A stretch of 64,000 nucleotides of DNA from Tritrichomonas foetus. Its lineage: Eukaryota > Parabasalia > Tritrichomonadida > Tritrichomonadidae. Both the position numbers and the translations under genes were made by a program. Below are positions 20,401 to 28,365 of this stretch, piece after piece (the stretch's first letter is position 1; each line of letters begins with the position of its first letter). Location of the stretch: positions 54,911-118,910 of the forward strand of contig MLAK01000035.1 of assembly GCA_001839685.1 (NCBI GenBank), written 5' to 3'. Below the pieces are notes generated by a model that worked only from the letters and a program-made list of their open reading frames with translations, was not told where the DNA came from and did no database searches.

Positions 20401-22121
20401 AAAAATATTTCCCTGACGTTGACACAATTATGTCGACAGAAACTGAAGCCATTGAAGAAACTTGCGCCATGTTTCTTGAAATTGAAAATAATGAACCGGA
20501 AAAATTCTCACTTATTCTGGATATAATTCTACTCTGGTGGGCTAATCAAGCTCTTTTAATCAAAGTGATTGAAGGATTTGATCAAATAATTCAATTCTTA
20601 GATATATTACTTGAAGATCTTGATAAAAAAGGACGTAATCTATCACAATTCGAATTTTCTATTATTTTACCAACAGTGCTTGAGTGCCTTGGTAGAAAGA
20701 ATACGAAATGGGAACCAATTGAACAATCTTTATTTAAGATTTGCGATATCGAAGAATTAATGGCTACCTTGGTTCATCTTTTATCAATAGCTTCATCAGT
20801 ATTTACAATTGTTGCAACATTTAGAACATTAATGATTGTTATTCCAAGAATTAGGGATGTGTCCCAATACTATCATGACCTACGCCGCTACACAAAGAAA
20901 ATACATGATATCGTTTCTGGTGATATTGAAAATAATCAGGAACTTTATGATGTAACAGTACAATTTGCTTCTTTTCTGACTGACTTTGAAAATAATAATA
21001 AAGAAGAAGAACCCCAAGAGCAACCACATCAGCAAAGATTAACATCACCAAAGAGTCAGCAAGATAAGAAAAAATCACAGATAGAACAACAACAATTGCA
21101 ACAACAGCAACTCCAGCAACAACAATTGCAACAGGAAAAGCTTCAACAACAACAATTACAGCAAGAAAAGCTTCAACAACAGCAGTTGGAGCAACAGCAA
21201 TTACAACAAGAGAAACTCCAGCAGCAACAACAACAGGCTAAACCTGCTTCACCCGTAATAAAACCAATCGAGGCAATTGAAACAGAAATAGAGATTCCTC
21301 GAATTGATTATTCCCAACAGGTTAAAGTGTCTTCATGCGAACTAAATGCTTATGTCAGTGAACAAGTTGGATCAGTAACACTTCAAGTTTATCGTTGGAT
21401 TGCAGACTTAGGATCTAATGATCCACTTATATCAATTCAAGCCATGAAATCCATCACTGCTCAAATGAAAAAAGATCCCAAAGTTTTTGAACCTCATGTA
21501 GAACCACTTTCCATTTCATTAATTGCAAAGTTTCATTCACAGTTTAGTATTAATCCATTACCTGTTCGTACCTGCAAATACTCATCATATTGTTTGTTGA
21601 CTCTCTTCAGTGAAACACAATTGAAAGATTTAATTTCACCGAACTTAACCAAACAGATTATTTATGAACTTTTAACTCATCTTTCAAATGGCTTCAGTGA
21701 GCCTGTATTGAACCAGGTTCTGAATGCCGTGATTGTAAAATTAATTGAAGATTGTCAAAAGATGGCATTTGGTGGATTTCTCTCTGCTATTGGAGAATTT
21801 GAAAATATAGAACACTTTAGTGATAAGTGGTTGCGATTAGCTTTGAAATGCTTTGAGGCTTATAGCGTAAGATTGTGTGAAATTGGAAATCAGTCCGATA
21901 TTGAAGATGCTGTATTTCAGATTAATGATTTCTTTACAGAACATCCTATTGATGAGATACAAGAATCACCAATCGGAACGAAAATTATGAGAGCATTTCA
22001 ATCGTTCATATCACTCGTTGGAAAGAACTTTTCTGTTATTAGTACTTCGGAAAATATGAAAAAACTCGCGGGATCACCTGTTTTACAAATGTTGGAATCA
22101 TCTAATGAAGAATCTTTTTAA
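17448..22121 (+). CDS. XMAP215/Dis1/ch-TOG microtubule polymerase (TOG domains)
   Basis: 1,557 residues from the chosen start MDEIEAGDWRARLKAY. An in-frame ATG at 17415 would add 11 residues, but TOG1 normally starts right at the W-x-x-R motif. There are several HEAT-repeat TOG arrays. TOG1 covers about 1-190. A second array starts at KHWIGLINSRNWKDRKAGYEELL, with further arrays about 440-640 and 750-940. Basic linkers with RRSSRRKQS and SRIPKGRSEIPVP motifs separate them, as in tubulin-lattice-binding linkers. A Gln-rich coiled run (QQLQQEKL units) comes at about 1215-1265 and a final conserved helical domain follows. The family speeds plus-end growth and organises spindles and flagella. Confidence 0.88.
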   Translation: MDEIEAGDWRARLKAYQNILQMMVNPSDELLSQLLSNLPNYIADIHPNCQRVALMICEKFFDVSPYINYPQISNVLINNCLGAKPQSADLAISLISKCLHESRKEVMDQLFNGLENKAPQIILSVISIIVAHLATLTSQDASEALSIIEHLKPLLKNPDPKVSQEAESAIAAAKIVAGSDLDTLTSSIPHEQKTNNNSFQNDMKEKVDDKHWIGLINSRNWKDRKAGYEELLSNIDETSQFNVIEHNFVIPAGTEKNMLCEGVVVQIIEKLALTFKTALLKKLTGYVNPIINIMSQKRQQSRVIVLQNAFDAIALNVVSSPYEPPFVDFLLKMMTAASPRLKEEAIAFIVRCPVSPVSQQVVDALQSLTSDPAQIVREAASNAYKLKFHSSEPEPRAVEPVNDRPIGKVKGRLVSPDVRRSSRRKQSIQSTKATWENWVEPETLQLLSASQWSMVTKGLEALQSQFEQDPSQPSAVVAGLSSMFVGKTFTPKVMINLMQNLLLYMKTDPEKLSDDALTAAVNFAVDKIQDKRFEQPVFDILDSASETNSTQFVFQILYQQLQVKNPTIPLRILTYFAHHLSNYGSNAGVNLEEFSNQIQPLFNHSDVQVRKAANECFTAVKSFDQYAAAEYFKYVKAKGVKEIKKSPSQPSDNVIERSRIPKGRSEIPVPQRGNRPVSPSNRISNHQESKNQHEMQSSPDKNFFPQRLILSIAKSSSIIDTRKALDEAESILNRQLDHKGPSTVPAAEFTEFYNRARQWFKDANTSIVLSLTKAVALSFKAIIKDQILNVSNEFLYDVCLLLNITHKGIRSAALNALTQLDSIHPTFVTSVFLPSFGKFNVEGRKAGVTFLKTLTFDMNVPQFYPLIINFLADKSETFRESAKPLIEKFLQLPNSMTALKSAAEQFTPAQKFQVMNRLAELEKISAPPVEPAEEEGEPEQIFICNPTQNDKEQREKILDPFLPLKVLNNEEKTDVLLEILQRYIEKYFPDVDTIMSTETEAIEETCAMFLEIENNEPEKFSLILDIILLWWANQALLIKVIEGFDQIIQFLDILLEDLDKKGRNLSQFEFSIILPTVLECLGRKNTKWEPIEQSLFKICDIEELMATLVHLLSIASSVFTIVATFRTLMIVIPRIRDVSQYYHDLRRYTKKIHDIVSGDIENNQELYDVTVQFASFLTDFENNNKEEEPQEQPHQQRLTSPKSQQDKKKSQIEQQQLQQQQLQQQQLQQEKLQQQQLQQEKLQQQQLEQQQLQQEKLQQQQQQAKPASPVIKPIEAIETEIEIPRIDYSQQVKVSSCELNAYVSEQVGSVTLQVYRWIADLGSNDPLISIQAMKSITAQMKKDPKVFEPHVEPLSISLIAKFHSQFSINPLPVRTCKYSSYCLLTLFSETQLKDLISPNLTKQIIYELLTHLSNGFSEPVLNQVLNAVIVKLIEDCQKMAFGGFLSAIGEFENIEHFSDKWLRLALKCFEAYSVRLCEIGNQSDIEDAVFQINDFFTEHPIDEIQESPIGTKIMRAFQSFISLVGKNFSVISTSENMKKLAGSPVLQMLESSNEESF

Positions 22122-23432
22122 TATTAATTCAATAAAAATATCATATTTATATTCATATTCTTTATTTGCTAAATCAAATAATTTATTAAATTTGGTTAAT
22201 TCATAGACATTATTTTCATGTATAATACATGTCAAGAATGTGAAGTTTCAAAACGCAGCATTTCTTGTTTTGGATGATATTCCCAATTTGGCAGATGTTC
22301 TTAATCCTGATCAAAATAAAGAAATGACTGATGAAACACCATATATTCTAAAGCTTAAATTTCCTCGAATCTTTCTGAAACAATCCTTCTCAATAGGGGC
22401 TGGAAACGTTATCTAAGCATTGATATCATTTGAAAAACTCTCATTCTATTTCTGTGAAGAATAAATCATCTCTTTTATCTATTTCTATTGAACAAACTTT
22501 ATCGTAATCACTACTCATATATTACTTAATAATGAGTAAGCCATGAGTCAAAAAATATGAAAATTGATTTTTACTCATGTTTTATTCAGACTATACTTGA
22601 CCAAACAGTTAATAGATTTACTCAGAGTCAAACCTCTATCGATTTTAGACATTATACTTTTGCCCAATCTGAATAGCTTTGATTAAAACTTAAAAGAAAT
22701 TATTTTTGATAAAAAACCAATTAAAAATCTAAGAACTATGTACATTGTACATAGGTTTTATTAGGTGTAAATTTGGAGTTTCTTTGCAAATCAGTTATCT
22801 AACATATTTTTTTACTCCTATCATGCGTATTTCGATGATATTACAATAAATAAAAAATAAATTACATGCTGTTGTTAGTCGATTCTACGAAAATGAAGAT
22901 GAAAGAGATAAAATAAAAAAAAAATGATGAAATTGAATCAATTTATCATCATATATTCATGGATATTGCCCTCTATTTATATTTATAAAATCAAAATTGT
23001 GACGATAGAAGTGACATCTAATTTATCTAAACTTTTTAATATATGTCACAGAATTTTTTCGTCAACGGTGTTGAATGATATCACTTCTGAAATGTCATAG
23101 AAAAAATTCAATAGATCGACCATCCTTATGATTAAGCTTATTTTTCTAGTTTTCTGCTTTTTAATTTGAATAAAAAAGAATCGTGAAAGATAAAAAGAAA
23201 CGGTTATAACATTTTTTTCTTTCTCATTCAAAAAACCAAATAATTGACATTCAACTGTTTTCTGATCATGTGAAAAATGATATTGTCTTTCATAAAAAGT
23301 TTCCTTACTTCTGTGAAAAAGTTGCTCAAAAGTTCAGATGAAGTACGGAGTTTCAAAAAGTTTCGCTATCAATAAAATTGTGAAATAATATGAACGAAAT
23401 TCAGAAGAAAGAAAAAAGTTCACATAAATATA
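22122..23432. other. intergenic, mostly featureless
   Basis: 1.3 kb of AT-rich DNA between the TOG gene and the second transposon. It includes a possible coding relic at 22231-22416; otherwise nothing is recognised. Confidence 0.4.
22231..22416 (+). pseudogene. possible coding relic, family unknown
   Basis: A 61-codon frame without an obvious start, reading VKNVKFQNAAFLVLDDIPNL and ending in TAA. The composition is protein-like, but frames of this size also occur by chance in this sequence. No family is recognised. Confidence 0.2.
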
Positions 23433-23765
23433 GTAGCGCCGGATTTGAGTGAAAACGTCGGTTTCGAAGTGAAAACATTCAGCTTTTTGATAATATATCT
23501 GGTTTGTAATTGAAAGAATTATGATCGTTGTAATAAATAAAACATGAATATCTAAAGATCAATTTAAATTTATTGTTTAATATTTATATAAATAATTTAG
23601 TTTATTGTGAAGATTAAATTAACACAGTCTCGTAAATTTTTTTTTCTGGAATCGTAAATTAAATTCGCAATTTCGACTTTTTCAAAATTAAACGAAAATG
23701 ACTTAATGCATCTATTAACATCATATATGCATATATTTATTGAAAATTTGGATAAAAAACAGATT
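23433..23765 (+). repeat. left terminal inverted repeat of the second transposon
   Basis: 333 bp starting GTAGCGCCGG and ending near AACAGATT. It is the reverse complement of 25162-25495 apart from one T/C change and one base in an A-run. Confidence 0.93.
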
Positions 23766-23800
23766 TGGAATCTTATAAGAAATTTTTACTTTTCTCTAAA

Positions 23801-25117
23801 TTATTCAACTTCATGATGTGAAGTTTTTGCGATTAGTATATTTTTGAAAGACTCTGAAAATGAAAACCCAATAACTTGGCCATTGGACACATGAATTGGG
23901 AAGCCACTTGCTTCCCATGAAGTACGAATTAATTCGCTAGTCGTTACAGTTTCAAAAGATTTTTTAATTCTTAGCAACTTACGTGTAAATTTAGATTCAA
24001 TTTCGTTGTTTCCTGGGGTGACAGAATATTTCTTTTTTACTGCTCCAAAATATGAAACGTCCAACATTTGCGTAATGTGCGATGAGTGTGCAGGAAGAGG
24101 AATGAGATGAATATAACCTATTTCATTTAATGCTTGGATAACATTTGAGTGAAAATGTGACTTGAACCCATCTGCAATGATATAACAAGGTTTTTCTTGA
24201 CCAATAACTGTACGAACTGATGCAATATATGGCTTGAGGATAGTGTTTACCCAGTATAGCATCGATTCAATGTTCATGTATCCTTTTGGTGTAGAATAAT
24301 ATGATCCCCATCTGAAAAAGAAAGTATCATTTATATCCTCGTCCATCGTCTTCCGTGTAGATAAACAAAGAGGTTTTAAGCATGTACAAGCTGCTGTTAT
24401 ACATGAAACGACAGAAATATGATGCTGATCGGTTTTTTCCCGCCAAAATGCTTTGATGTTGCAGTTTTTGTGAATGTAGACATATTTGCGCTTACCTTTT
24501 TCTGGACGTCTTCCGAATCCTGTCTCATCGAAATTTATGAGAAGCAGCGGATCAGGTGGATTTTTCATCATTTCATTAATCATTGTCAGATAGGTTTCAA
24601 CTTCGTCAAGTGATATATTCGAACGAGAATCATCGATAGAATCTGCTTTTACGCGAACTATTAATTCTTCATGCCTTTTGCGAAAATCGCACAACCAATC
24701 GCGTGAAAAACTTTTATCTATACCAGTTCTTTTCTTGTATAGTTCACTTGCAATATCTCGAATATCCTTCCCGGAAAAACAATCATTTAAGCACTGCTGT
24801 TCTCGGATAAGTGTACAAATTTGAATTTCTTCATCTTCTGATAACAATTTCCTTTTAGGTAAAACAACAACCGTAGTTTCTAGAAAAGTATCAGATTTCA
24901 GTGCTTTGTAATATGCGCGGGTTGACAAACCTAGAAGAAACATTATTGTTCGAACTGGGATCTCTGGGATCACATTTTTCAAAAATAGAATTTGTGCATG
25001 TAACGAAGGGGCCGACCTGAAATCACTGCTAATCAGCATTTTATGTAGTTTCTCACCATCTAAGACTCCATATGCCTCCACACATTTGATAATAGAAGGA
25101 ACAGGAACGGGATTCAT
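23801..25117 (-). CDS. DDE_1 transposase (pogo/Tigger type), intact
   Basis: 438 residues. The N-terminal 110 residues have HTH-like helices (VRTIMFLLGLSTRAYYKAL). A CENP-B-type DNA-binding segment follows (SGKDIRDIASELYKKRTG...WLCDFRKRH). The DDE_1 catalytic core has LLINFDETGF, CYIIADGFKSH and a third Asp in HITQMLDVSYFGAVKK. All three acidic residues are present. It performs cut-and-paste transposition of the surrounding element. The start lies 45 bp inside the right inverted repeat, so the repeat probably carries its promoter. It is only distantly like the transposase at 2340-3708. Confidence 0.93.
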   Translation of the reverse strand: MNPVPVPSIIKCVEAYGVLDGEKLHKMLISSDFRSAPSLHAQILFLKNVIPEIPVRTIMFLLGLSTRAYYKALKSDTFLETTVVVLPKRKLLSEDEEIQICTLIREQQCLNDCFSGKDIRDIASELYKKRTGIDKSFSRDWLCDFRKRHEELIVRVKADSIDDSRSNISLDEVETYLTMINEMMKNPPDPLLLINFDETGFGRRPEKGKRKYVYIHKNCNIKAFWREKTDQHHISVVSCITAACTCLKPLCLSTRKTMDEDINDTFFFRWGSYYSTPKGYMNIESMLYWVNTILKPYIASVRTVIGQEKPCYIIADGFKSHFHSNVIQALNEIGYIHLIPLPAHSSHITQMLDVSYFGAVKKKYSVTPGNNEIESKFTRKLLRIKKSFETVTTSELIRTSWEASGFPIHVSNGQVIGFSFSESFKNILIAKTSHHEVE

Positions 25118-25161
25118 TCACTATATAATGTTCTTAACGTACAGAATCCAGAAATTCCTCG

Positions 25162-25495
25162 AATCTGTTTTTTTATCCAAATTTTCAATAAATATATGCA
25201 TATATGATGTTAATAGATGCATTAAGTCATTTTCGTTTAATTTTGAAAAAGTCGAAATTGCGAATTTAATTTACGATTCCAGAAAAAAAAATTTACGAGA
25301 CTGTGTTAATTTAATCTTCACAATAAACTAAATTATTTATATAAATATTAAACAATAAGTTTAAATTGATCTTTAGATATTCATGTTTTATTTATTACAA
25401 CNATCATAATTCTTTCAATTACAAACCAGATATATTATCAAAAAGCTGAATGTTTTCACTTCGAAACCGACGTTTTCACTCAAATCCGGCGCTAC
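25162..25495 (-). repeat. right terminal inverted repeat of the second transposon
   Basis: 334 bp, inverted copy of 23433-23765. The N at 25402 corresponds to C in the left arm, so the base is very likely G on the + strand. Confidence 0.93.
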
Positions 25496-25540
25496 TATAT
25501 TTCGATTCACATCGGAAAAAATTCAAATTCAAAAAATTTC

Positions 25541-26767
25541 ATGAATAGCTCCGAAAACGCTCTTTCGCATCTCAGTCAACTCGACTACAGGATTGACTGT
25601 GGTGCTCTGAAAATCACCGATCAATTATCAGCAAATCTCTTGAAGAAGCAAAAAATGGATCTTCAAGATAGATTTAAGGTTGCAGTTTATCCAAAAAAGA
25701 ACACTGCGGTCATCAAAGGTGGCAATGAAGATATCTATTGCTCGATTTTTAATTATATTTTTGATTACAATCCGCAAATCACCCCGACTCAATTTCGAGA
25801 ATTTCTTAACATCGAATTAAATGGAAGCTGTGAAGGCCACAGACGATCCTCATATAACACTGGTGATAGACCAATGACTTCATCTTCTTCTTGCAATTCA
25901 ATGCCCAAAAAATATCGCGAAAGATCGCCAGTAAGTCTGAGACCAATGAGATCAAGTGTTATCGCGCCTTATATGGAATCTTCGAATGCTTCTTCAACAA
26001 TCTCTTCTCTCGACGAAGACATTTCTCCAGCGCAAACCGAAGATGACGAACAAACTGTCAACGAAAACGAATTCACGCCCATTATACAGCTTGGAAATCG
26101 AAGAAATAGAAGAGGAAATACTTCTAGCAAGCTTCCAAACAGAATCGCCTCAATGCCGTCCATCAACGAATCTTCATATAATATTCAGAATTATTCCAAT
26201 AATAACAATAAATATAGAAATAAATATATGAATGGAAACATGAAAAGCAATGGAAATGGCAATTTCAACCACAGCAGGCCAGAATCTCCAAACTGTCAAA
26301 CAAAATCTCAGTTCACTTCACAAAACAATTCTAGAAACAATTTACAAATAACAAGCATCCCTAGCAGCTCTCCAAGCAGTTACTCGCCTCGAAGAAACAA
26401 TAAAAACGCTATTTTCAATAATACAAACAATCGAAAAGCCCCATCGAGGTTTCAATTTAACAACACCAATAAACTTAGTGACATTCATCAATCAGCAAGC
26501 AATAATACTCTCCAATATAATACACAATTTGACAATGATTCATCTGATTCAGTTTGCACTGAACCAGAAATTTCTGGAAATGAAATAAATAATAACAATG
26601 TTGAACAAAATCGCACCAATGGAGGAAAATCAGAGAAAGTTATCATTTCTGGAAATGTTCTCACTTTTGTGAACAACAAACTTAATATAAATAAGGCAAA
26701 ATCAACAATAGCTGGTATTATTGGATTAGCACCCCATCTTAATTTCAACAAAATTATTTTTAAGTAA
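25541..26767 (+). CDS. Asn/Ser-rich protein, function unknown
   Basis: 408 residues. An ordered N-terminal part (about 10-100) has alternating charged and hydrophobic residues (MDLQDRFKVAVYPKKNTAVI...IYCSIFNYIFDYNPQITPTQF). The middle (100-355) is low complexity, rich in Asn, Ser, Arg and Pro with runs such as NNNNKYRNKY. A conserved-looking C-terminus has a VIISGNVLTFVNNKLNI strand pattern. No domain is recognised. The transposon end lies only 45 bp upstream of the ATG, so part of the native promoter may be displaced. Confidence 0.7.
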   Translation: MNSSENALSHLSQLDYRIDCGALKITDQLSANLLKKQKMDLQDRFKVAVYPKKNTAVIKGGNEDIYCSIFNYIFDYNPQITPTQFREFLNIELNGSCEGHRRSSYNTGDRPMTSSSSCNSMPKKYRERSPVSLRPMRSSVIAPYMESSNASSTISSLDEDISPAQTEDDEQTVNENEFTPIIQLGNRRNRRGNTSSKLPNRIASMPSINESSYNIQNYSNNNNKYRNKYMNGNMKSNGNGNFNHSRPESPNCQTKSQFTSQNNSRNNLQITSIPSSSPSSYSPRRNNKNAIFNNTNNRKAPSRFQFNNTNKLSDIHQSASNNTLQYNTQFDNDSSDSVCTEPEISGNEINNNNVEQNRTNGGKSEKVIISGNVLTFVNNKLNINKAKSTIAGIIGLAPHLNFNKIIFK

Positions 26768-27101
26768 TTTTTTTCCCACAAAAAAAATTTCTTCATGTAA
26801 AAGCTATATAGTATATAACTTTTAGTATGATATCCATAATAAAACTATACGGACTTATTGTAAAATAAATCATCATCTATGAATACACTTCTTTTTATTT
26901 TTATTTTGTTCACATAATTTTTTCAAAAATTATCATCAAACTTAAAAGGCATTTACAATAAGAATTACAATGTGATCTGACCATATAAAGTTTTAAAAAA
27001 TTTACATCCAATCGATAAATTTCATATTGAATTGAAATTTTCTATATAAAAAAAGAGAAATGTTAAATGAAAAAACTATCGTGAATTTATAAACGTGAGT
27101 A
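26768..27101. other. intergenic spacer upstream of MEMO1
   Basis: 334 bp, AT-rich, holding the end of the Asn/Ser-rich gene's transcript and the MEMO1 promoter. No other feature was seen. Confidence 0.4.
27088..27095 (-). promoter_or_regulatory. TATAAACG element upstream of MEMO1
   Basis: TATAAACG lies 6 bp before the ATG. It is the reverse orientation of the CGTTTATA seen near other starts. Confidence 0.3.
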
Positions 27102-27968
27102 ATGCTACGCGCTTCACATGCAGGAACCTGGTATCCAACAGGGCAAACATTAATTAATATGCTCACTGCTGCTTTCCAAAAGGCAACTGTCAATAGTGAT
27201 GCCAAAGGAAGTGTAAAGGCCATCGTTGTTCCGCATGCAGGATACGAATATTGCATTGCAACATCAGCCCACTCATTCAAAACCATCGATCCGACAAAAT
27301 TCAATCGAGCGATTATCATTGGTCCATCACACAGAATATACGTCAGGCACTGTACGATAGCAGATGCAGATAGCTTCGAAACGCCATTCGGAAAAATTCC
27401 ATTTGATGTTGAAACAGCTAACAAACTTGTTTCAGAGCATCCAAAACTATTCCAAAAACTTGATCGCCGAACCGCCGAACTTGAGCACTCCCTTGAAATG
27501 GAATGTCCAATATTGAAATACGTCTTTAAAGAAAATCCGCTTACAGTCATTCCAATAATGATTGGTTCGATATCAGATGAAACTGCTGCACGAGTTGCTG
27601 AGGTTTTATCGCCAATTATTAATGATCCAAAAACGTTGCTTGTTGTATCGTCTGATTTCTGTCATTGGGGAAGTGATTTCGATTATACGTATTTGCCGGA
27701 TATTCAAGGAACGATTAACGAGAAAATTGAAGCTTTAGATCGAGAAGGAATGGCGAAGATATCGACATGTGATGTGAAACAGTTCGCACAATTCATCGAC
27801 AAAACAGGAGATACAATTTGTGGCGAAGTTCCAATAAAAATTGCAATGCAGACAATAAACGGAAAATATAATGTTGAATGGCCACACTATTCACACTCAT
27901 CACCCAATTTGAGAAGTAAAAGAGATACAAATGTATCTTATGCTGCTGGCGTCTTTCGTGTTGAATAA
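27102..27968 (+). CDS. MEMO1: MEMO1-family protein
   Basis: 288 residues, normal family length. It starts MLRASHAGTWYP, the family's N-terminal signature. Next come AIVVPHAGYEYC (first metal/active-site His region), AIIIGPSHRIYV and AELEHSLEMECPIL. LLVVSSDFCHWGSDF and a C-terminal YSHSSPNLRSK...SYAAGVF complete the fold. The fold is that of class III extradiol dioxygenases. Human MEMO1 is linked to ErbB2-driven motility and microtubule capture and binds iron or copper. The precise role in protists is unknown. The first ATG fits the conserved start. Confidence 0.97.
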   Translation: MLRASHAGTWYPTGQTLINMLTAAFQKATVNSDAKGSVKAIVVPHAGYEYCIATSAHSFKTIDPTKFNRAIIIGPSHRIYVRHCTIADADSFETPFGKIPFDVETANKLVSEHPKLFQKLDRRTAELEHSLEMECPILKYVFKENPLTVIPIMIGSISDETAARVAEVLSPIINDPKTLLVVSSDFCHWGSDFDYTYLPDIQGTINEKIEALDREGMAKISTCDVKQFAQFIDKTGDTICGEVPIKIAMQTINGKYNVEWPHYSHSSPNLRSKRDTNVSYAAGVFRVE

Positions 27969-28365
27969 ATCAAATCATTATTTAATAAATAATATACCAT
28001 TTTTTATTATTTTTGTATCAATTTATTAAAAAAACACAATTTTTTTTTTTTTTATGATGTTTAAATTTGATTTTTTAAAAAGACTTTTTGAAGATGAATT
28101 AAAGATTGATGTTATCGAATTTCATTATGGTTTTAAATGCATCATTTTGGAATAATTGGTCCATCTTAAACATTTAATGAATTGTTTGAGAAAGATAAGC
28201 AAAAGTAACTTTGTGATTGGCATTTCGATCCTGGTGCTTTTAACCAATAATTAATGAGGAATCAATATCGGAGGCAAGAAATACTTGATTTTTGAATTTC
28301 TGAGGATTATTTGGAATAAAAACATTAACATGAACTTTTTCTGAACTAATTGCGCCCGTTTTAAA
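27969..28365. other. intergenic spacer upstream of the LRR gene
   Basis: 397 bp with a run of T; no ORF. A CCCGTTTTAA element ends just before the next ATG. Confidence 0.4.
28355..28364 (+). promoter_or_regulatory. CCCGTTTTAA element at the LRR gene start
   Basis: It ends one base before the ATG at 28366 and matches the CGTTTA-type element near other starts. Confidence 0.3.

Larger units (their letters stand above)
23433..25495 (-). mobile_element. 2.06-kb DNA transposon with about 334-bp terminal inverted repeats
   Basis: Both ends begin GTAGCGCCGGATTTGAG and run as inverted repeats for 333-334 bp. I find one substitution, one A-run indel and one N between the arms. Both ends are flanked by TA, and in fact TATA, fitting Tc1/pogo target duplication. 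A single intact transposase fills the interior. The near-identical arms and intact gene suggest recent insertion. The right end lies 45 bp upstream of the next gene. Confidence 0.92.

Noticed and set aside
25086..25331. 81-residue + strand frame at the transposon end
   Set aside because: It lies in the inverted repeat and on the antisense of the transposase start; a shadow.
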